NCBI GenBank assembly: GCA_013360465.1
Contig: JABWBO010000023.1
Span: 1 to 57,568 of the forward strand
Source of the DNA: Anaerolineae bacterium
GTDB lineage: Bacteria; Chloroflexota; Anaerolineae; Aggregatilineales; Phototrophicaceae
Length of the DNA: 57,568 nt
Direction: 5' to 3'
Position 1 is the first letter of the stretch. Every line of letters starts with the position of its first letter. Below are positions 1 through 10,300 of this stretch, piece by piece. A program made the translations under genes and the position numbers. The notes beneath the pieces are model-generated. The model was not told the origin of the DNA and ran no database searches. It saw nothing but the letters and a program-made list of their open reading frames with translations.

Positions 1-10
1 CACCGCGCGC

Positions 11-31
11 AAACATGGCTTATCCATGTTT
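11..31. terminator. Small hairpin at the window start
   Basis: An 8-bp perfect stem (AAACATGG / CCATGTTT) with a 5-base loop lies about 80 bases upstream of the first gene. It is followed only by TT and then GC-rich sequence, so it may be the terminator of a gene lying to the left of the window or a leader hairpin. The sequence does not decide between these. Confidence 0.35.
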
Positions 32-113
32 TCCGCCCTCGTGGATGCCTTTTCTGGCACTCCTTTCACCCCATCCCTGATTCACCCCTGAGCAGTTACG
101 AAAGAGGTTGGTT

Positions 114-1148
114 GTGAGCGAAAACCAGCGGGACTCTCGGCATTTCAGGCGGCTGATCGGCGGCGGGCTGACGACTGCCTCCGGCGCGTATGCCGTCATC
201 ATTCTGCTCTATTTCGGACTGCGCCTGATCGCCGGCGAGGCGCTCGACCCGGTGGCGCTGGGCAGCAGCCTGATGCCGGCGCTGCTCCTCCCCGCGCCGA
301 TCCTGCTGGTTGCGATGCTGTCCGGTCGGCGCTGGGGATCCGCCGGGCTGCTGCTGCCGGGGGCGGCGTTCTTCCTCATCGGCTACGGCGGACGCTTCGT
401 GCCCCCGGCGCTGCGCGCTTTCAGCGGCGGCGAGTCGGCGGGTCGGCTGACCGTGCTGACCTACAACCTTCAATCCAAACTCGACGACTTTGACCCGATG
501 ATCGCCATCATCCGCGAGGCGAACGCCGATGTGGTGGCGCTGCAAGAACTGCTGACCCCGGCGAGTCGGGCGTTCGATGCGGCGCTCGGCGACCTCTATC
601 CGTACCGAGTCCTGCGCCCCACCGACGACTTCGCGCGCGGCATGGGCATCCTGAGCAAATTCCCGCTCTCCGAGGCGCACTCTTTCGACGCGATCATCCT
701 GGGCAGCCAGCGCGTTCGGCTGACGCTGGACGACGGGGGGCAGATCGTCTTCTACAACGCCCATCCTGTGCCGCCGCGCGCCCTGGGTGACTTCGACTCC
801 TCTGTGCGCAGCGCCGAGATCGGCGTGATTCTGGCGGACGCCGAGGCGTTTCGCGGTGAGCGGGTATTCATGGCGGGCGATTTCAACGCCACCGATCAGA
901 CCGACGATTACGCGCGGGTGCGCGCCGCCGGCTTTTCCGACGCCTATGCCGCCGCCGGGTTCAGTCTGGGACCGACCTTTCCCAATATGACGCGGTTCGG
1001 CTTGCGCCTGCCGCCGATCATCCGCATCGACTACGTGTTCTATCGCGGGGACTGCTGGCAGGCGTCGGCTGCCAGGGTGATCGGAGATTCTGGCGGGTCG
1101 GATCATTATCCGCTGCTGACCGAATGGGGGTGCGCCGAGATGCCATGA
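114..1148 (+). CDS. Membrane-anchored endonuclease/exonuclease/phosphatase (EEP) family protein
   Basis: A 344-residue protein with two parts. Three hydrophobic segments (about residues 18-40, 50-68 and 75-95) suggest membrane anchoring. An EEP fold starts near residue 112. The family hydrolyses phosphodiesters or phosphomonoesters with a divalent metal, and its hallmark residues are visible in order: LTYNLQ (Asn), ALQEL (Glu, metal ligand), AGDFNATD (Asp/Asn) and GGSDHYPL (Asp-His). The GTG at 114 is chosen because the SD-like AAAGAGG ends at 107; a TTG at 108 touches that SD. The substrate cannot be told: such membrane EEP proteins include nucleases, sphingomyelinase-like and phosphoinositide-phosphatase-like enzymes. 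A long-stem hairpin follows the gene. Confidence 0.85.
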   Translation: MSENQRDSRHFRRLIGGGLTTASGAYAVIILLYFGLRLIAGEALDPVALGSSLMPALLLPAPILLVAMLSGRRWGSAGLLLPGAAFFLIGYGGRFVPPALRAFSGGESAGRLTVLTYNLQSKLDDFDPMIAIIREANADVVALQELLTPASRAFDAALGDLYPYRVLRPTDDFARGMGILSKFPLSEAHSFDAIILGSQRVRLTLDDGGQIVFYNAHPVPPRALGDFDSSVRSAEIGVILADAEAFRGERVFMAGDFNATDQTDDYARVRAAGFSDAYAAAGFSLGPTFPNMTRFGLRLPPIIRIDYVFYRGDCWQASAARVIGDSGGSDHYPLLTEWGCAEMP

Positions 1149-1152
1149 TGTG

Positions 1153-1198
1153 ACAGCACAGGGGGCAATCCGCCGGATCGGATCGCCCCCTGTGCTGT
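1153..1198. terminator. Strong stem-loop after the EEP gene
   Basis: A 14-bp perfect stem (ACAGCACAGGGGGC pairing with GCCCCCTGTGCTGT) with an 18-base loop starts 4 bases after the EEP stop codon. A second, bulged GC-rich hairpin lies at about 1208-1230. No T-run follows, so it would act as a non-canonical terminator or an mRNA 3' end stabiliser. Confidence 0.55.
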
Positions 1199-1233
1199 GA
1201 TGCGGCTGTCCGGGCGCAGCCTGCGCCGGACGC

Positions 1234-1241
1234 GCCTAATT
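1234..1241. repeat. Left target-site duplication of the IS (GCCTAATT)
   Basis: The 8-bp GCCTAATT sits directly outside the left inverted repeat and recurs exactly at 2351-2358, directly outside the right one. This is direct evidence that the element between them arrived by transposition. Confidence 0.9.
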
Positions 1242-1260
1242 GAGGCGTGGTCATAAATCA
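1242..1260 (+). repeat. Left terminal inverted repeat of the IS
   Basis: GAGGCGTGGTCATAAATCA is the exact reverse complement of 2332-2350. The transposase start lies about 90 bases inside it. Confidence 0.92.
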
Positions 1261-1350
1261 AAACAAGGGAACCGCGCTCCAGCATAGCCAGAGCGCGGCC
1301 ACTTCCGTAGTATTGCAGTCGCCAAACGTTCACACCACGGAAGCGACTGA

Positions 1351-2334
1351 ATGGTACAAAAAGAAGCCCTGCTTGTCACGCTCGTCAAGCTGGTGGATCG
1401 TCTGCCTTTCCCAGAAGCAACAGTCCAAGCGGGGCGAGGACGACCCAAAGTGTATTCGGATCGGTTAATCGTCAAAGCGTTAGTCGTCATGATAATCCGT
1501 CGGCTCTACACCGCCTACAGTTTGTTGGCCTTTCTGGAGCAACCGACAGCGCTGACCGAGCAATTGCGTCTGTTGCTGACTGAAAACGGAGGGTTTCCAA
1601 GTCGTCGGACCTGGGAGCGTCGCTTGGCGACGTTGCCGGATCGACTGCCGGGCCTGATTGGATGTTTGGGACGCCACTTGGTGAGCCTGCTCCATCCGTG
1701 GGTCCAGACGGGACGCGCGGTCGCCGTGGACAGCACGCCACTGCGCGCCAAAGGCGGCGTGTGGCACAAGAAACACCGCGACCAAGGCGAAGTGCCGCAC
1801 AGCAGCATCGACACGGAAGCAGGGTGGTCGAAGTCGGGCTATCACGGCTGGTGGTATGGCTGGAAATTGCATCTGGCTTGCGCCGTCGCCTCGGTCTGGA
1901 TTCCGCTGGCGGCGGAACTGACCGTCGCTAACACCGATGACGCTGCCGTCGCTCCCGCCTTGCTGAACCCATTGCCCGCCGAAGTCCGCTATATTCTGGG
2001 CGATACCCACTACAACACGCCCGACCTGCGTCAAGCGTGTCAGGGGCGCGGTCGGTGGTTGGTCGCCACTCGGCGCGGGAAATATCCTCACACCGACGAT
2101 GGGGTAGAGGTGCGGCGCATCTTTCACAAGTTGCGCTCGCAGGCCATTGAGCCGTTCAACGGCTTGTTCAAGAACGTGTTCGAGTGGGGTGGTCAAGTCC
2201 CGGTCCAGGGATTGCGCCGCACCCAGTTGTTTGTGCTGGGCGCGGTGCTGCTCTATCAGTTGGTTTTGCTCTACCAATTCCACCATCGTCAGCCTCTTGG
2301 CATCGGTGTGAAAGCCCTGTTGCGGGCAGCATGA
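1351..2334 (+). CDS. DDE transposase of the IS
   Basis: A 327-residue transposase catalysing cut-and-paste or copy movement of its own element through an RNase H-like DDE active site. Likely catalytic residues are Asp127 (AVDSTPL), Asp218 (ILGDTHYN) and Glu267 (AIEPFNGLFK), each in a context typical of IS4/IS5-type enzymes. The N-terminal ~100 residues are basic and helical, consistent with end binding. The frame is intact from ATG to TGA and the stop overlaps the right inverted repeat, so the element is compact and probably functional. It faces the neighbouring hypB gene tail to tail. Confidence 0.92.
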   Translation: MVQKEALLVTLVKLVDRLPFPEATVQAGRGRPKVYSDRLIVKALVVMIIRRLYTAYSLLAFLEQPTALTEQLRLLLTENGGFPSRRTWERRLATLPDRLPGLIGCLGRHLVSLLHPWVQTGRAVAVDSTPLRAKGGVWHKKHRDQGEVPHSSIDTEAGWSKSGYHGWWYGWKLHLACAVASVWIPLAAELTVANTDDAAVAPALLNPLPAEVRYILGDTHYNTPDLRQACQGRGRWLVATRRGKYPHTDDGVEVRRIFHKLRSQAIEPFNGLFKNVFEWGGQVPVQGLRRTQLFVLGAVLLYQLVLLYQFHHRQPLGIGVKALLRAA

Positions 2335-2350
2335 TTTATGACCACGCCTC
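2332..2350 (-). repeat. Right terminal inverted repeat of the IS
   Basis: Perfect 19-bp reverse complement of 1242-1260. It includes the transposase stop codon and is followed at 2351 by the second copy of the 8-bp target duplication. Confidence 0.92.
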
Positions 2351-2358
2351 GCCTAATT
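2351..2358. repeat. Right target-site duplication, contains the hypB stop codon
   Basis: GCCTAATT again. On the minus strand its CTA (2353-2355) is the TAG stop of hypB, so the IS inserted exactly at the gene's end and the duplicated target preserved the stop. Confidence 0.9.
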
Positions 2359-3033
2359 CTCAATCGCCATCAGGGCAGCCGCGCGCTGCACCAGCAGGAA
2401 GCGCAGCCATTCCGCCATGCCCGCCCCCGTCTTGGCGGAGACTTCCAGGATCGGCATATCCGGTCGCACGGCGCGGATGTTCGCCAGCGCCGCCACCCGG
2501 TTGAACTCGACGGCTTCGGCGAGATCGATCTTGGTGATGATCGCCAGATCGGACGAGTGGAAGATCGGCGGGTACTTCAGCGGCTTGTCCTCGCCTTCCG
2601 TCACGGAGAGGATGACGACGCGCAGGTGTTCCCCCAGGTCGTAGCTGGAGGGGCAGACCAGATTGCCGACATTTTCGATGAACAGGAATTCAAGGTCGTT
2701 CAGCGTCCAGCCTTCGAGGTGATCCTCGATCATCTGGGCTTCCAGGTGGCAGTTGCCGGCGGTGGTGATCTGCCGCACCGGTACGCCGGACGCCGCCAGA
2801 CGCCTCGCATCGTTGTCGGTTTGCAGGTCGCCGACGAGCGCCGCCGCCCGATACCCGGTGCTGCGCAGCGAGGCGAGCGTCTTTTCCAGCAGGAGCGTCT
2901 TCCCGCTGCCGGGGCTGGAAACCAGGTTGATGGCGAGGGTGTGCGCGCTGCTGAAGCGGTCGCGCAGCCGTCGCGCCAGCTGATCGTTCTTATCCAGAAC
3001 GCCTTTGCGAATCTCAAGCAATCGTGGCTGCAT
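2353..3033 (-). CDS. hypB: HypB, hydrogenase/nickel-enzyme maturation GTPase
   Basis: A 226-residue SIMIBI-class GTPase that in known systems delivers nickel to [NiFe]-hydrogenase or urease precursors. It shows the P-loop SSPGSGKT (residues 39-46), switch region GDLQTDNDA, and guanine-specificity motif TKID. The metal-binding trio is intact: Cys95-His96 (GNCHLEA) and Cys127 (NLVCPSS), with the same 32-residue spacing as Cys166/Cys198 of E. coli HypB. The N-terminal CxxCGC extension of E. coli HypB is absent. No hypA, other hyp gene, hydrogenase or urease is in the window. It could serve a nickel enzyme encoded elsewhere. An IS has inserted exactly at its stop codon without altering the protein. 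Confidence 0.93.
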   Translation of the reverse strand: MQPRLLEIRKGVLDKNDQLARRLRDRFSSAHTLAINLVSSPGSGKTLLLEKTLASLRSTGYRAAALVGDLQTDNDARRLAASGVPVRQITTAGNCHLEAQMIEDHLEGWTLNDLEFLFIENVGNLVCPSSYDLGEHLRVVILSVTEGEDKPLKYPPIFHSSDLAIITKIDLAEAVEFNRVAALANIRAVRPDMPILEVSAKTGAGMAEWLRFLLVQRAAALMAIEN

Positions 3034-3119
3034 CAGAATTCCTCAATCACTCGACGTGAACAGTCGCGTGCTGTCTTCAGGGGCGCGACGTGCCGCGCCC
3101 CGCAAAATGCCATACGGGT

Positions 3120-3578
3120 TCAGCGTTCTGCCGCCTTGAACCGCTGGACGTGCCGGCGAATATGCCCCTCGATTTCCTCCAGGCGCTCAGCGATGTTCAG
3201 GTGATCGCCGTCACGCTTGATCGGAAACTCGACCGACCAGTCTGGCAGGTCAAGGAGCAGTTCCATCAGGATGTGATGTGCGCAGGAGAACTCGTAGGCG
3301 AGCATGACCATGCCAAAAGAAGCATATTCGCGCCGGGCGCGCTGGTTGATCTGCGCGAAGCTGCCGACAGGCAGAGACGGCTCGTCGCTGTTCAGGAGGG
3401 CGCGCAGCGTCGCAATATACTGCTTGTGCCAATATACCAACTGGGCGAGGACTGCATGGGCGCTTTGGTGACCGTCGAATAAAGTCTCGTCAGCAGAGCC
3501 GAAATAGGCGGCGGATTCCAGAACCGTTCGGTTGAGTCGATCGAGGATCTCTTCCCGTAAGGGCGTCAGGGTCATCAT
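3120..3578 (-). CDS. DinB-like four-helix-bundle protein
   Basis: A 152-residue, all-helical protein with scattered His residues (HQSAHAVLAQLVYWHK and CAHHILMEL) in the pattern of the DinB/YfiT-like superfamily, whose members bind a divalent metal through three His and often act as thiol-dependent transferases or hydrolases. The ClbS/DfsB branch is one possibility. It lies 86 bases upstream of hypB on the same strand, so co-transcription is possible, but no functional link is known. No signal peptide or membrane segment. Confidence 0.6.
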   Translation of the reverse strand: MMTLTPLREEILDRLNRTVLESAAYFGSADETLFDGHQSAHAVLAQLVYWHKQYIATLRALLNSDEPSLPVGSFAQINQRARREYASFGMVMLAYEFSCAHHILMELLLDLPDWSVEFPIKRDGDHLNIAERLEEIEGHIRRHVQRFKAAER

Positions 3579-3655
3579 AGAACGTCCTTCCTTCTCCGAC
3601 CAGGCAGCTGCCAGCGCTCGTCGGTACCGAGGGTCTATGAGAATGAAAAACCCAC

Positions 3656-3661
3656 TATAAT
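3656..3661 (+). promoter_or_regulatory. Candidate -10 element (TATAAT) in the 3.58-3.85 kb divergent gap
   Basis: A perfect TATAAT followed by CAG lies in the 269-base gap between the divergent DinB-like and epimerase genes. No good -35 is seen 16-18 bases upstream. The gap is otherwise without an open gene. Confidence 0.35.
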
Positions 3662-3777
3662 CAGCTTAGATCAATTCTGCCCTCACGTCGAGTAACGAAA
3701 TGCATTAAAGCGGAGGTCGTTCGTCACGCGGTGGGGTGCAACTTTGCACTGTGAATCTGCGGTCGGGCGGGCTATCG

Positions 3778-3788
3778 TAAGGAGGTGA
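3778..3788 (+). promoter_or_regulatory. Perfect 11-base Shine-Dalgarno match without a start codon at normal distance
   Basis: TAAGGAGGTGA matches the expected complement of the 16S rRNA 3' end over 11 bases. No ATG, GTG or TTG follows at 5-12 bases. The only start-like codon is the GTG inside the motif, which is in frame with the epimerase whose natural ATG is 60 bases further on. It may be a ribosome standby site or the remnant of a lost short gene. Confidence 0.5.
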
Positions 3789-3847
3789 AGCGAACGAGCG
3801 GCGCGCCTGGCGCGCTCCAGGATATCCCAGACAAACGAGACAGACCT

Positions 3848-4909
3848 ATGACGAAAACGCTCCTTGTGACCGGCTCCAGCGGATTGATCGGCTCCGAAGT
3901 CGTCGCCTATTTCGACCGCCAGGGTTGGCAGGTTCACGGTATCGACAACAATATGCGCGCCGATTTCTTCGGCGTCAACGGCGATACGCGCTGGAATCAG
4001 CGCCGGCTGGAAAGCACCTGTCGGCACTTCACCCATTACGAGATCGATGTGCGCGACCGCGCCGCCGTGCGCTCCTACCTGGACTCCCTACGTCCCGATC
4101 TGATCGTGCATACCGCCGCCCAGCCCAGCCACGATCTCGCCGCCAGCCGACCTTATGACGACTTCGACGTGAACGCCGTCGGCACGCTCAATCTGCTGGA
4201 AGCGGCGCGCCAGTTCACGCCGGAAAGCGTGTTCGTACATATGTCCACCAACAAGGTCTATGGCGATGCGCCCAACGAGCTGCCCCTGATCGAACGGGAG
4301 ACCCGCTGGGATTACAGCCGCCCGGAAGACTTCGGCGGCATCCGCGAGGATATGCGTATCGACCGGTCCAAGCATTCGCTGTTCGGAGCTTCCAAAGTGG
4401 CGGCGGATGTCATGGTGCAGGAGTACGGGCGCTACTTCGGCATGAAAACCTGCGCCCTGCGCGGCGGCTGTCTGACTGGACCGAATCATTCCGGCGTCGA
4501 GCTGCACGGCTTTCTGAGCTATCTCGTCAAGGTCAATGTGACCGGCGGGCTGTATCGCATCTTCGGCTATAAGGGCAAGCAGGTGCGCGACAACATTCAC
4601 GCGCATGATGTCGCCCGCTTCATCGAGCGCTTCTACGAGCAGCCGCGCAGCGGCGAGGTCTACAACCTGGGCGGCGGAAGGGGCAATTCCGTCTCGATCC
4701 TGGAAGCCTTCGACCGCATCGCTCAGTTGAGCGGTAAAGCGATGCGCTATGAATATGTGGACAAGAACCGCGAGGGCGACCACCTCTGCTACATCTCCGA
4801 CCTGAGCAAGATGCAGGCGCATTATCCGGGCTGGGACATCACCCGTTCGCTCGATGCCATCTTTGAGGAGATTCATGCCGCCTGGCGCGACAGAGCCGGG
4901 GCGGTGTAG
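3848..4909 (+). CDS. NAD-dependent sugar-nucleotide epimerase, CDP-paratose 2-epimerase-like
   Basis: A 353-residue extended SDR enzyme from ATG 3848, where the Rossmann fold begins ([17 protein letters not shown]). Such enzymes use NAD bound at TGxxGxxG to epimerise or dehydrate nucleotide sugars for surface polysaccharides. The segment [10 protein letters not shown] and the MSTNKVYGD motif resemble the CDP-paratose/tyvelose epimerase branch. At the usual YxxxK catalytic pair the sequence reads FGASK, i.e. Phe in place of Tyr. That may be a family feature, but it makes the standard tyrosine-driven mechanism doubtful. An in-frame extension to GTG 3785 is open but adds residues without homology. 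An SDR gene follows 39 bases downstream. Confidence 0.8.
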   Translation: MTKTLLVTGSSGLIGSEVVAYFDRQGWQVHGIDNNMRADFFGVNGDTRWNQRRLESTCRHFTHYEIDVRDRAAVRSYLDSLRPDLIVHTAAQPSHDLAASRPYDDFDVNAVGTLNLLEAARQFTPESVFVHMSTNKVYGDAPNELPLIERETRWDYSRPEDFGGIREDMRIDRSKHSLFGASKVAADVMVQEYGRYFGMKTCALRGGCLTGPNHSGVELHGFLSYLVKVNVTGGLYRIFGYKGKQVRDNIHAHDVARFIERFYEQPRSGEVYNLGGGRGNSVSILEAFDRIAQLSGKAMRYEYVDKNREGDHLCYISDLSKMQAHYPGWDITRSLDAIFEEIHAAWRDRAGAV

Positions 4910-4948
4910 AGAAAAGACTTTGCCGCAGCAGGATGAAGGGGAAAACTC

Positions 4949-5758
4949 ATGAAGGTGATGAACAAAGTCATTGTTGTGACCGGCGGAGGCAGCGGAATGG
5001 GGCGCGCCCTGGTGCTGGCACTCGTCGGCAAAGGGGCGCGCGTCGCCGCCATCGACCTGAACGAAAACACCCTCAAGGAAACGGTGGAGCTTGCCGGGCA
5101 GCACCGGGATAAGATCAGCACGCATGTGCTGAACGTCAGCAGCCGCCAGGCTGTGGAGGCGCTGCCGGAAGCGGTACTCAGCGCGCACGGCGCAGTGGAT
5201 GGTCTCATCAACAACGCCGGCATCATTCAGCCCTTCGTTCGCCTGAACGACCTGCCCTACGACGCCATTGAACGGGTGCTGAACGTGAATCTCTACGGCG
5301 TTATCTACATGACGAAGGCGTTCCTGCCCCATCTGCTGCAGCGCCCCGCCGCCCACATCGTGAACGTTTCGAGCATGGGCGGTTTCTTTCCCGTGCCGGG
5401 ACAAACGCTGTACGGAGCATCCAAGGCGGGGGTCAAACTGCTGACGGAAGGGCTGTATGCCGAACTCATCGAGTCTAACGTTCGCGTGACCGTCGTCTTT
5501 CCTGGGGCGATTGCCACCAACATCACCCAGAATTCCGGCGTTGCCACCCCGGCTGTGGGGGGCAGCGAGTCGGCGCGCAGTTTCCCGACCACTTCCCCGG
5601 CGGACGCCGCCCAGACGATCATCGACGGCATCGAGCGCGATCAGTTCCAGGTGTATATTGGCAACGACGCCCGGATGATGAATCTCTTTTATCGCTTCAG
5701 CCCTCTGCGGGCGACTCGCTTCATGTACAGCCGGATGAAAGATCTGCTGCCGAAGTAG
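4949..5758 (+). CDS. Short-chain dehydrogenase/reductase (classical SDR)
   Basis: A 269-residue NAD(P)-dependent oxidoreductase. The cofactor loop TGGGSGMGRA lies at about residues 11-20, the NNAG motif is present, and the catalytic Ser (NVSSMGG) and YGASK pair follow in the standard spacing. The C-terminal third (about residues 180-269) is less conserved and sets substrate choice, which cannot be read here. It follows the epimerase on the same strand and may be co-transcribed. SD-like AAGGGG lies 7 bases before the ATG. Confidence 0.85.
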   Translation: MKVMNKVIVVTGGGSGMGRALVLALVGKGARVAAIDLNENTLKETVELAGQHRDKISTHVLNVSSRQAVEALPEAVLSAHGAVDGLINNAGIIQPFVRLNDLPYDAIERVLNVNLYGVIYMTKAFLPHLLQRPAAHIVNVSSMGGFFPVPGQTLYGASKAGVKLLTEGLYAELIESNVRVTVVFPGAIATNITQNSGVATPAVGGSESARSFPTTSPADAAQTIIDGIERDQFQVYIGNDARMMNLFYRFSPLRATRFMYSRMKDLLPK

Positions 5759-5797
5759 TCGAGCCTGGATTGGCGCGGGGATCGCTGTGATGAACAG

Positions 5798-5821
5798 GGA
5801 CGGAATGCTCCGCCCCTGGAA
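5798..5821. terminator. Stem-loop between convergent genes
   Basis: A 10-bp stem with one mismatch (CAGGGACGGA / TCCGCCCCTG) and a 4-base loop sits in the 100-base gap between the convergent SDR and cPGS-like genes. There is no clear T-run on either side. Confidence 0.4.
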
Positions 5822-5860
5822 ACTGTCCCGGATGTCATCGCGCGCCGCGTGTTTTCCGGC

Positions 5861-7210
<1,350 letters not shown>

Positions 7211-7332
7211 TAAAACGCTCCTTTTCTGAACGTCAGAAGAACGATTTAACGCGGATCGTAACGGGAACAGCGCCGGATCGGTACTGATGAGTGTAATCTG
7301 CGCGGGCTACATCCGTCCTCTTCTCGCCCGCC

Positions 7333-10300
7333 CTACGGCTCCGCGCACCTGTCTGGTTCCAGGTCATACAGCGTCCGCTCACTGCACGTAAGCTCACGCA
7401 CATAGCGGTTGTTCTCTATCCAGCCCAGGAGTTCGCCGGGTTCAAGCATCAGATCGATCTGGCGAATCACCGTGTTGTCCACATTCATCAGGAGCGACTG
7501 ACTGTCGGGGCTGAACGTGACCGCATGTCCCCATGTGCCAACCGAAGGCAGATCGAACTGTCTTACAGCTTCGCCGATCTGCACATCCCAGACAAAGACG
7601 GTGTTGTCTCTGCCGCTGGAGACGATATACCGCCCATCGGGGCTGAACTGGACATAGAGGATGCTCGAACTGTGCCCTGACATCTGTTTGATCTCCCGCC
7701 AGTCGGCGGTATCCCACAGGTGTACCATGCCATCGTTGGTGACGGTGACCAGCCGCCGACTATCAGGGCTGAAGGCTCCTGTGCGCACGACGAACTCATG
7801 GGGCAGCGTCTGAAGAATTGTTCCCGTTGCGGCATCCCAGATGATCGCGGTCTGGTCCTCGGAAGCCGTCATGAGCGTATTTCCGTCGGGACTGGCGGCG
7901 AGACCCCAGGCGGGTTTCTGATGCCCTTCCCATTCAGCGACTCGCTGCCCGGTCGCGGCATCCCATATTGTGACGTTGTTTCCGCACCAGCGGTCCACCG
8001 TCGCGATCTGAGTGCCGCCGTTGATGAATGCCTTACCCGTCGTGGCATTTCCACCCGTTTCGACTTCCCAGATCATCGCTCCTGTCGCCGCGTCCCACAG
8101 GGTCAGCCTGGCTTCAGGTGGAGGACACGTTCCCAGGTTTTCGTCTTCGGATGTTCCAGAGACGACATAGCGGCTGTCGGGGCTGAACGCCGTCCCCGTG
8201 AACGACTTGTTGGTGCGTCCCCATTGGCGGAGCATTGCTCCCGTTTGGAGATCCCACAGAGCCAGCGGACCATCCAGCTGCTGCGTGAGGACCGTGCGAT
8301 CATCGGGGCTGCGAATCAAACCGACTAACTGAGCGCTGTTCAACCCGCTCATGCGCCTGATCTCTGAGCCATCCTCCATATTCCACAGACGCAGTTCGTC
8401 ATCGACCGAGCCTGTCAGCAGCCAGCGCCCATCTGCGCTGAAGTTTGCCGTGTACTGGATACTGCCATGACCGTAGAATTCACGGGTGGTCTCCCAGGTC
8501 TGCAGATCGAGAATCGTCACCGGCGCGCCTGCCAAGGTGATGGCGATGGAATGACCATCGGGATGCAAAGCCGTCTCGTTCCCGAAGGTATTCAAGACCT
8601 GCTGACGAAGCAGGGTTCCGGTTTCTATGTCCCACAGGGTCAGCGCCTCGGCTAACGCACCAGCCGGGTAGGTCTTGGCGAGGACCCCTTCCGACGTGAT
8701 GTGCAGGTCATCAATGCCATCGGTCAGCCCTTCAAAGGTTCGAATGGGTTCGCCGCTGGTCACATCCCACAGGATGACCGCCCCGCTGCCATAGCCGGCT
8801 GCGACCTGCCGACCATCTGCGCTGAAACTCAGCGACCATAACTCGTAAGGACGATCCAGCGGCGTTTCGGCAAACTGGCGAATGACGCTGCCGCTGACGG
8901 TGTCGAAGGCAGCGATCGCATCTTCGACAGGAGCGCCCTCTTCCGGCGGGGAGATGATGGAGGAGGTCAGCAGGATTCGCCCGTCTGGGCTGAGCGCCAG
9001 GCTGAACGCTGTTGGGCGAGCGCCTCCCGGCAGAGAAAGGCGGCGAATCTCTCTGCCGGAAGCCGTCTCGATCTCGATGATGGCGTCGGAGACATACCTG
9101 GGCGTGCTGTTGACCGCGATCCAGGCTGTCTCGCTAGTATGTGAAAATTGAATGTCAGCGACAGCCCCATCTTCCAGGAGCGGCGCTGTCTGATAGACGA
9201 TCTGTCCGGTTTCGATGTCCCAGTAGGTCACCGTGTTTTCACCATATTTCCAGGACAGCGCCCCGCTTCCATCGGGGCTGAGTCGAGCCGAATCGGCACC
9301 GCGAAGGAGTCGGCGCGTCGCCGGGGCAAAGGCAGTCTGATAGAGGACAGACTGGGCAAAGGCAGGTGGATTCTCGCTGGCGGTGTTCGCGGCGAGCGCC
9401 AGAACAATCGCCTGATCAGGACTGTGCGAGAGATGGGCGCTCTTTGCCGCCGCTGCCAGCGCGATGCTGCGCGCGTAATCGGCGCTTGCCTCGGCGTTCT
9501 GGCGCGCTATCTCTTCGCTTGCCAGCGCGGTCTGGGTTTCGGCTTCGCGGCTGAAGGCGAACAGCGCCAGCCCCAGAGAAATGAGCGCCGCCAGCAAAAA
9601 CACCACGACCAGCCCGCGCAAGAAGCCCTGGGCGCGCTGTTCGAGCCGTCTCTCACGCACCTGACGCACCTGCTCCAGATCGGTCTGGCGGGCGCGCTCC
9701 GCCAGGCTGGCTTCAAGGAAGGCGCGCTCCTTTGGCGTCAGTTTTTGCGCTGTTTCTTTCGCCCATCGCTCAAACCGTTCCAGACGTAAGCCGCCGGCAA
9801 GAAAACTGACATCGCTGCCCGCGCCGAGCCACTCTCCCGTGATATGCGCCAGCTCCTGCTGTGTCTTGATATCCTCTCGGCTGTCATTGATCCACAGACG
9901 CAGCCGCTCCCATTGGCGCAGAATCGCTTCGTGCGCCACCTCGACGGTGGGGGCACGTGTTAAGGGATCGCGGTCCAGCGAAAGCAGGCGATAACTGGCA
10001 AAGGCGTCGATGACCTCGTCCATGACTTCAGGATCGGCGCTCAGCGCCAGCAGTTCAGACTGCGGTGTGCGGCGGCGCGTATCTTCTGTCCCTTCGCCCA
10101 AAGTCACCAAACGCAGGAACATCTGATGCGCGGCTTTTTTCCCGGCATCATCCAGCGCCAGATAAATCTCGTCCGCCCGTTTTGCCACCGCGCCAACCGT
10201 GCCGCCAATCGCCTGATAGGCTTCGCGGGTGATCTGCCTTCCGCGTCGCTGTTCGAACAACTCGGTGAGGGCATATTGCAGCAGGGGCAGGGCACTCGGC

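Larger units (their letters stand above)
1242..2350 (+). mobile_element. Complete insertion sequence, about 1.1 kb, DDE transposase
   Basis: The element is bounded by 19-bp perfect terminal inverted repeats (GAGGCGTGGTCATAAATCA at 1242-1260, its complement at 2332-2350) and flanked by 8-bp direct repeats. It carries one intact transposase gene. The ends are undegraded and the duplications identical, so the insertion looks recent. The family is probably within the IS4/IS5-type DDE group (DDE_Tnp_1-like), but ends and TSD length do not settle it from memory. Confidence 0.93.

Noticed and set aside
2353-3578. HypB and the DinB-like gene as a hydrogenase maturation operon
   Set aside because: They share strand and are 86 bases apart, but no other hyp gene is present and the DinB fold has no known part in nickel insertion.
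4088-5404. A 438-codon minus-strand open frame opposite the epimerase and SDR
   Set aside because: It spans two clear genes on the other strand and shows only antisense composition.
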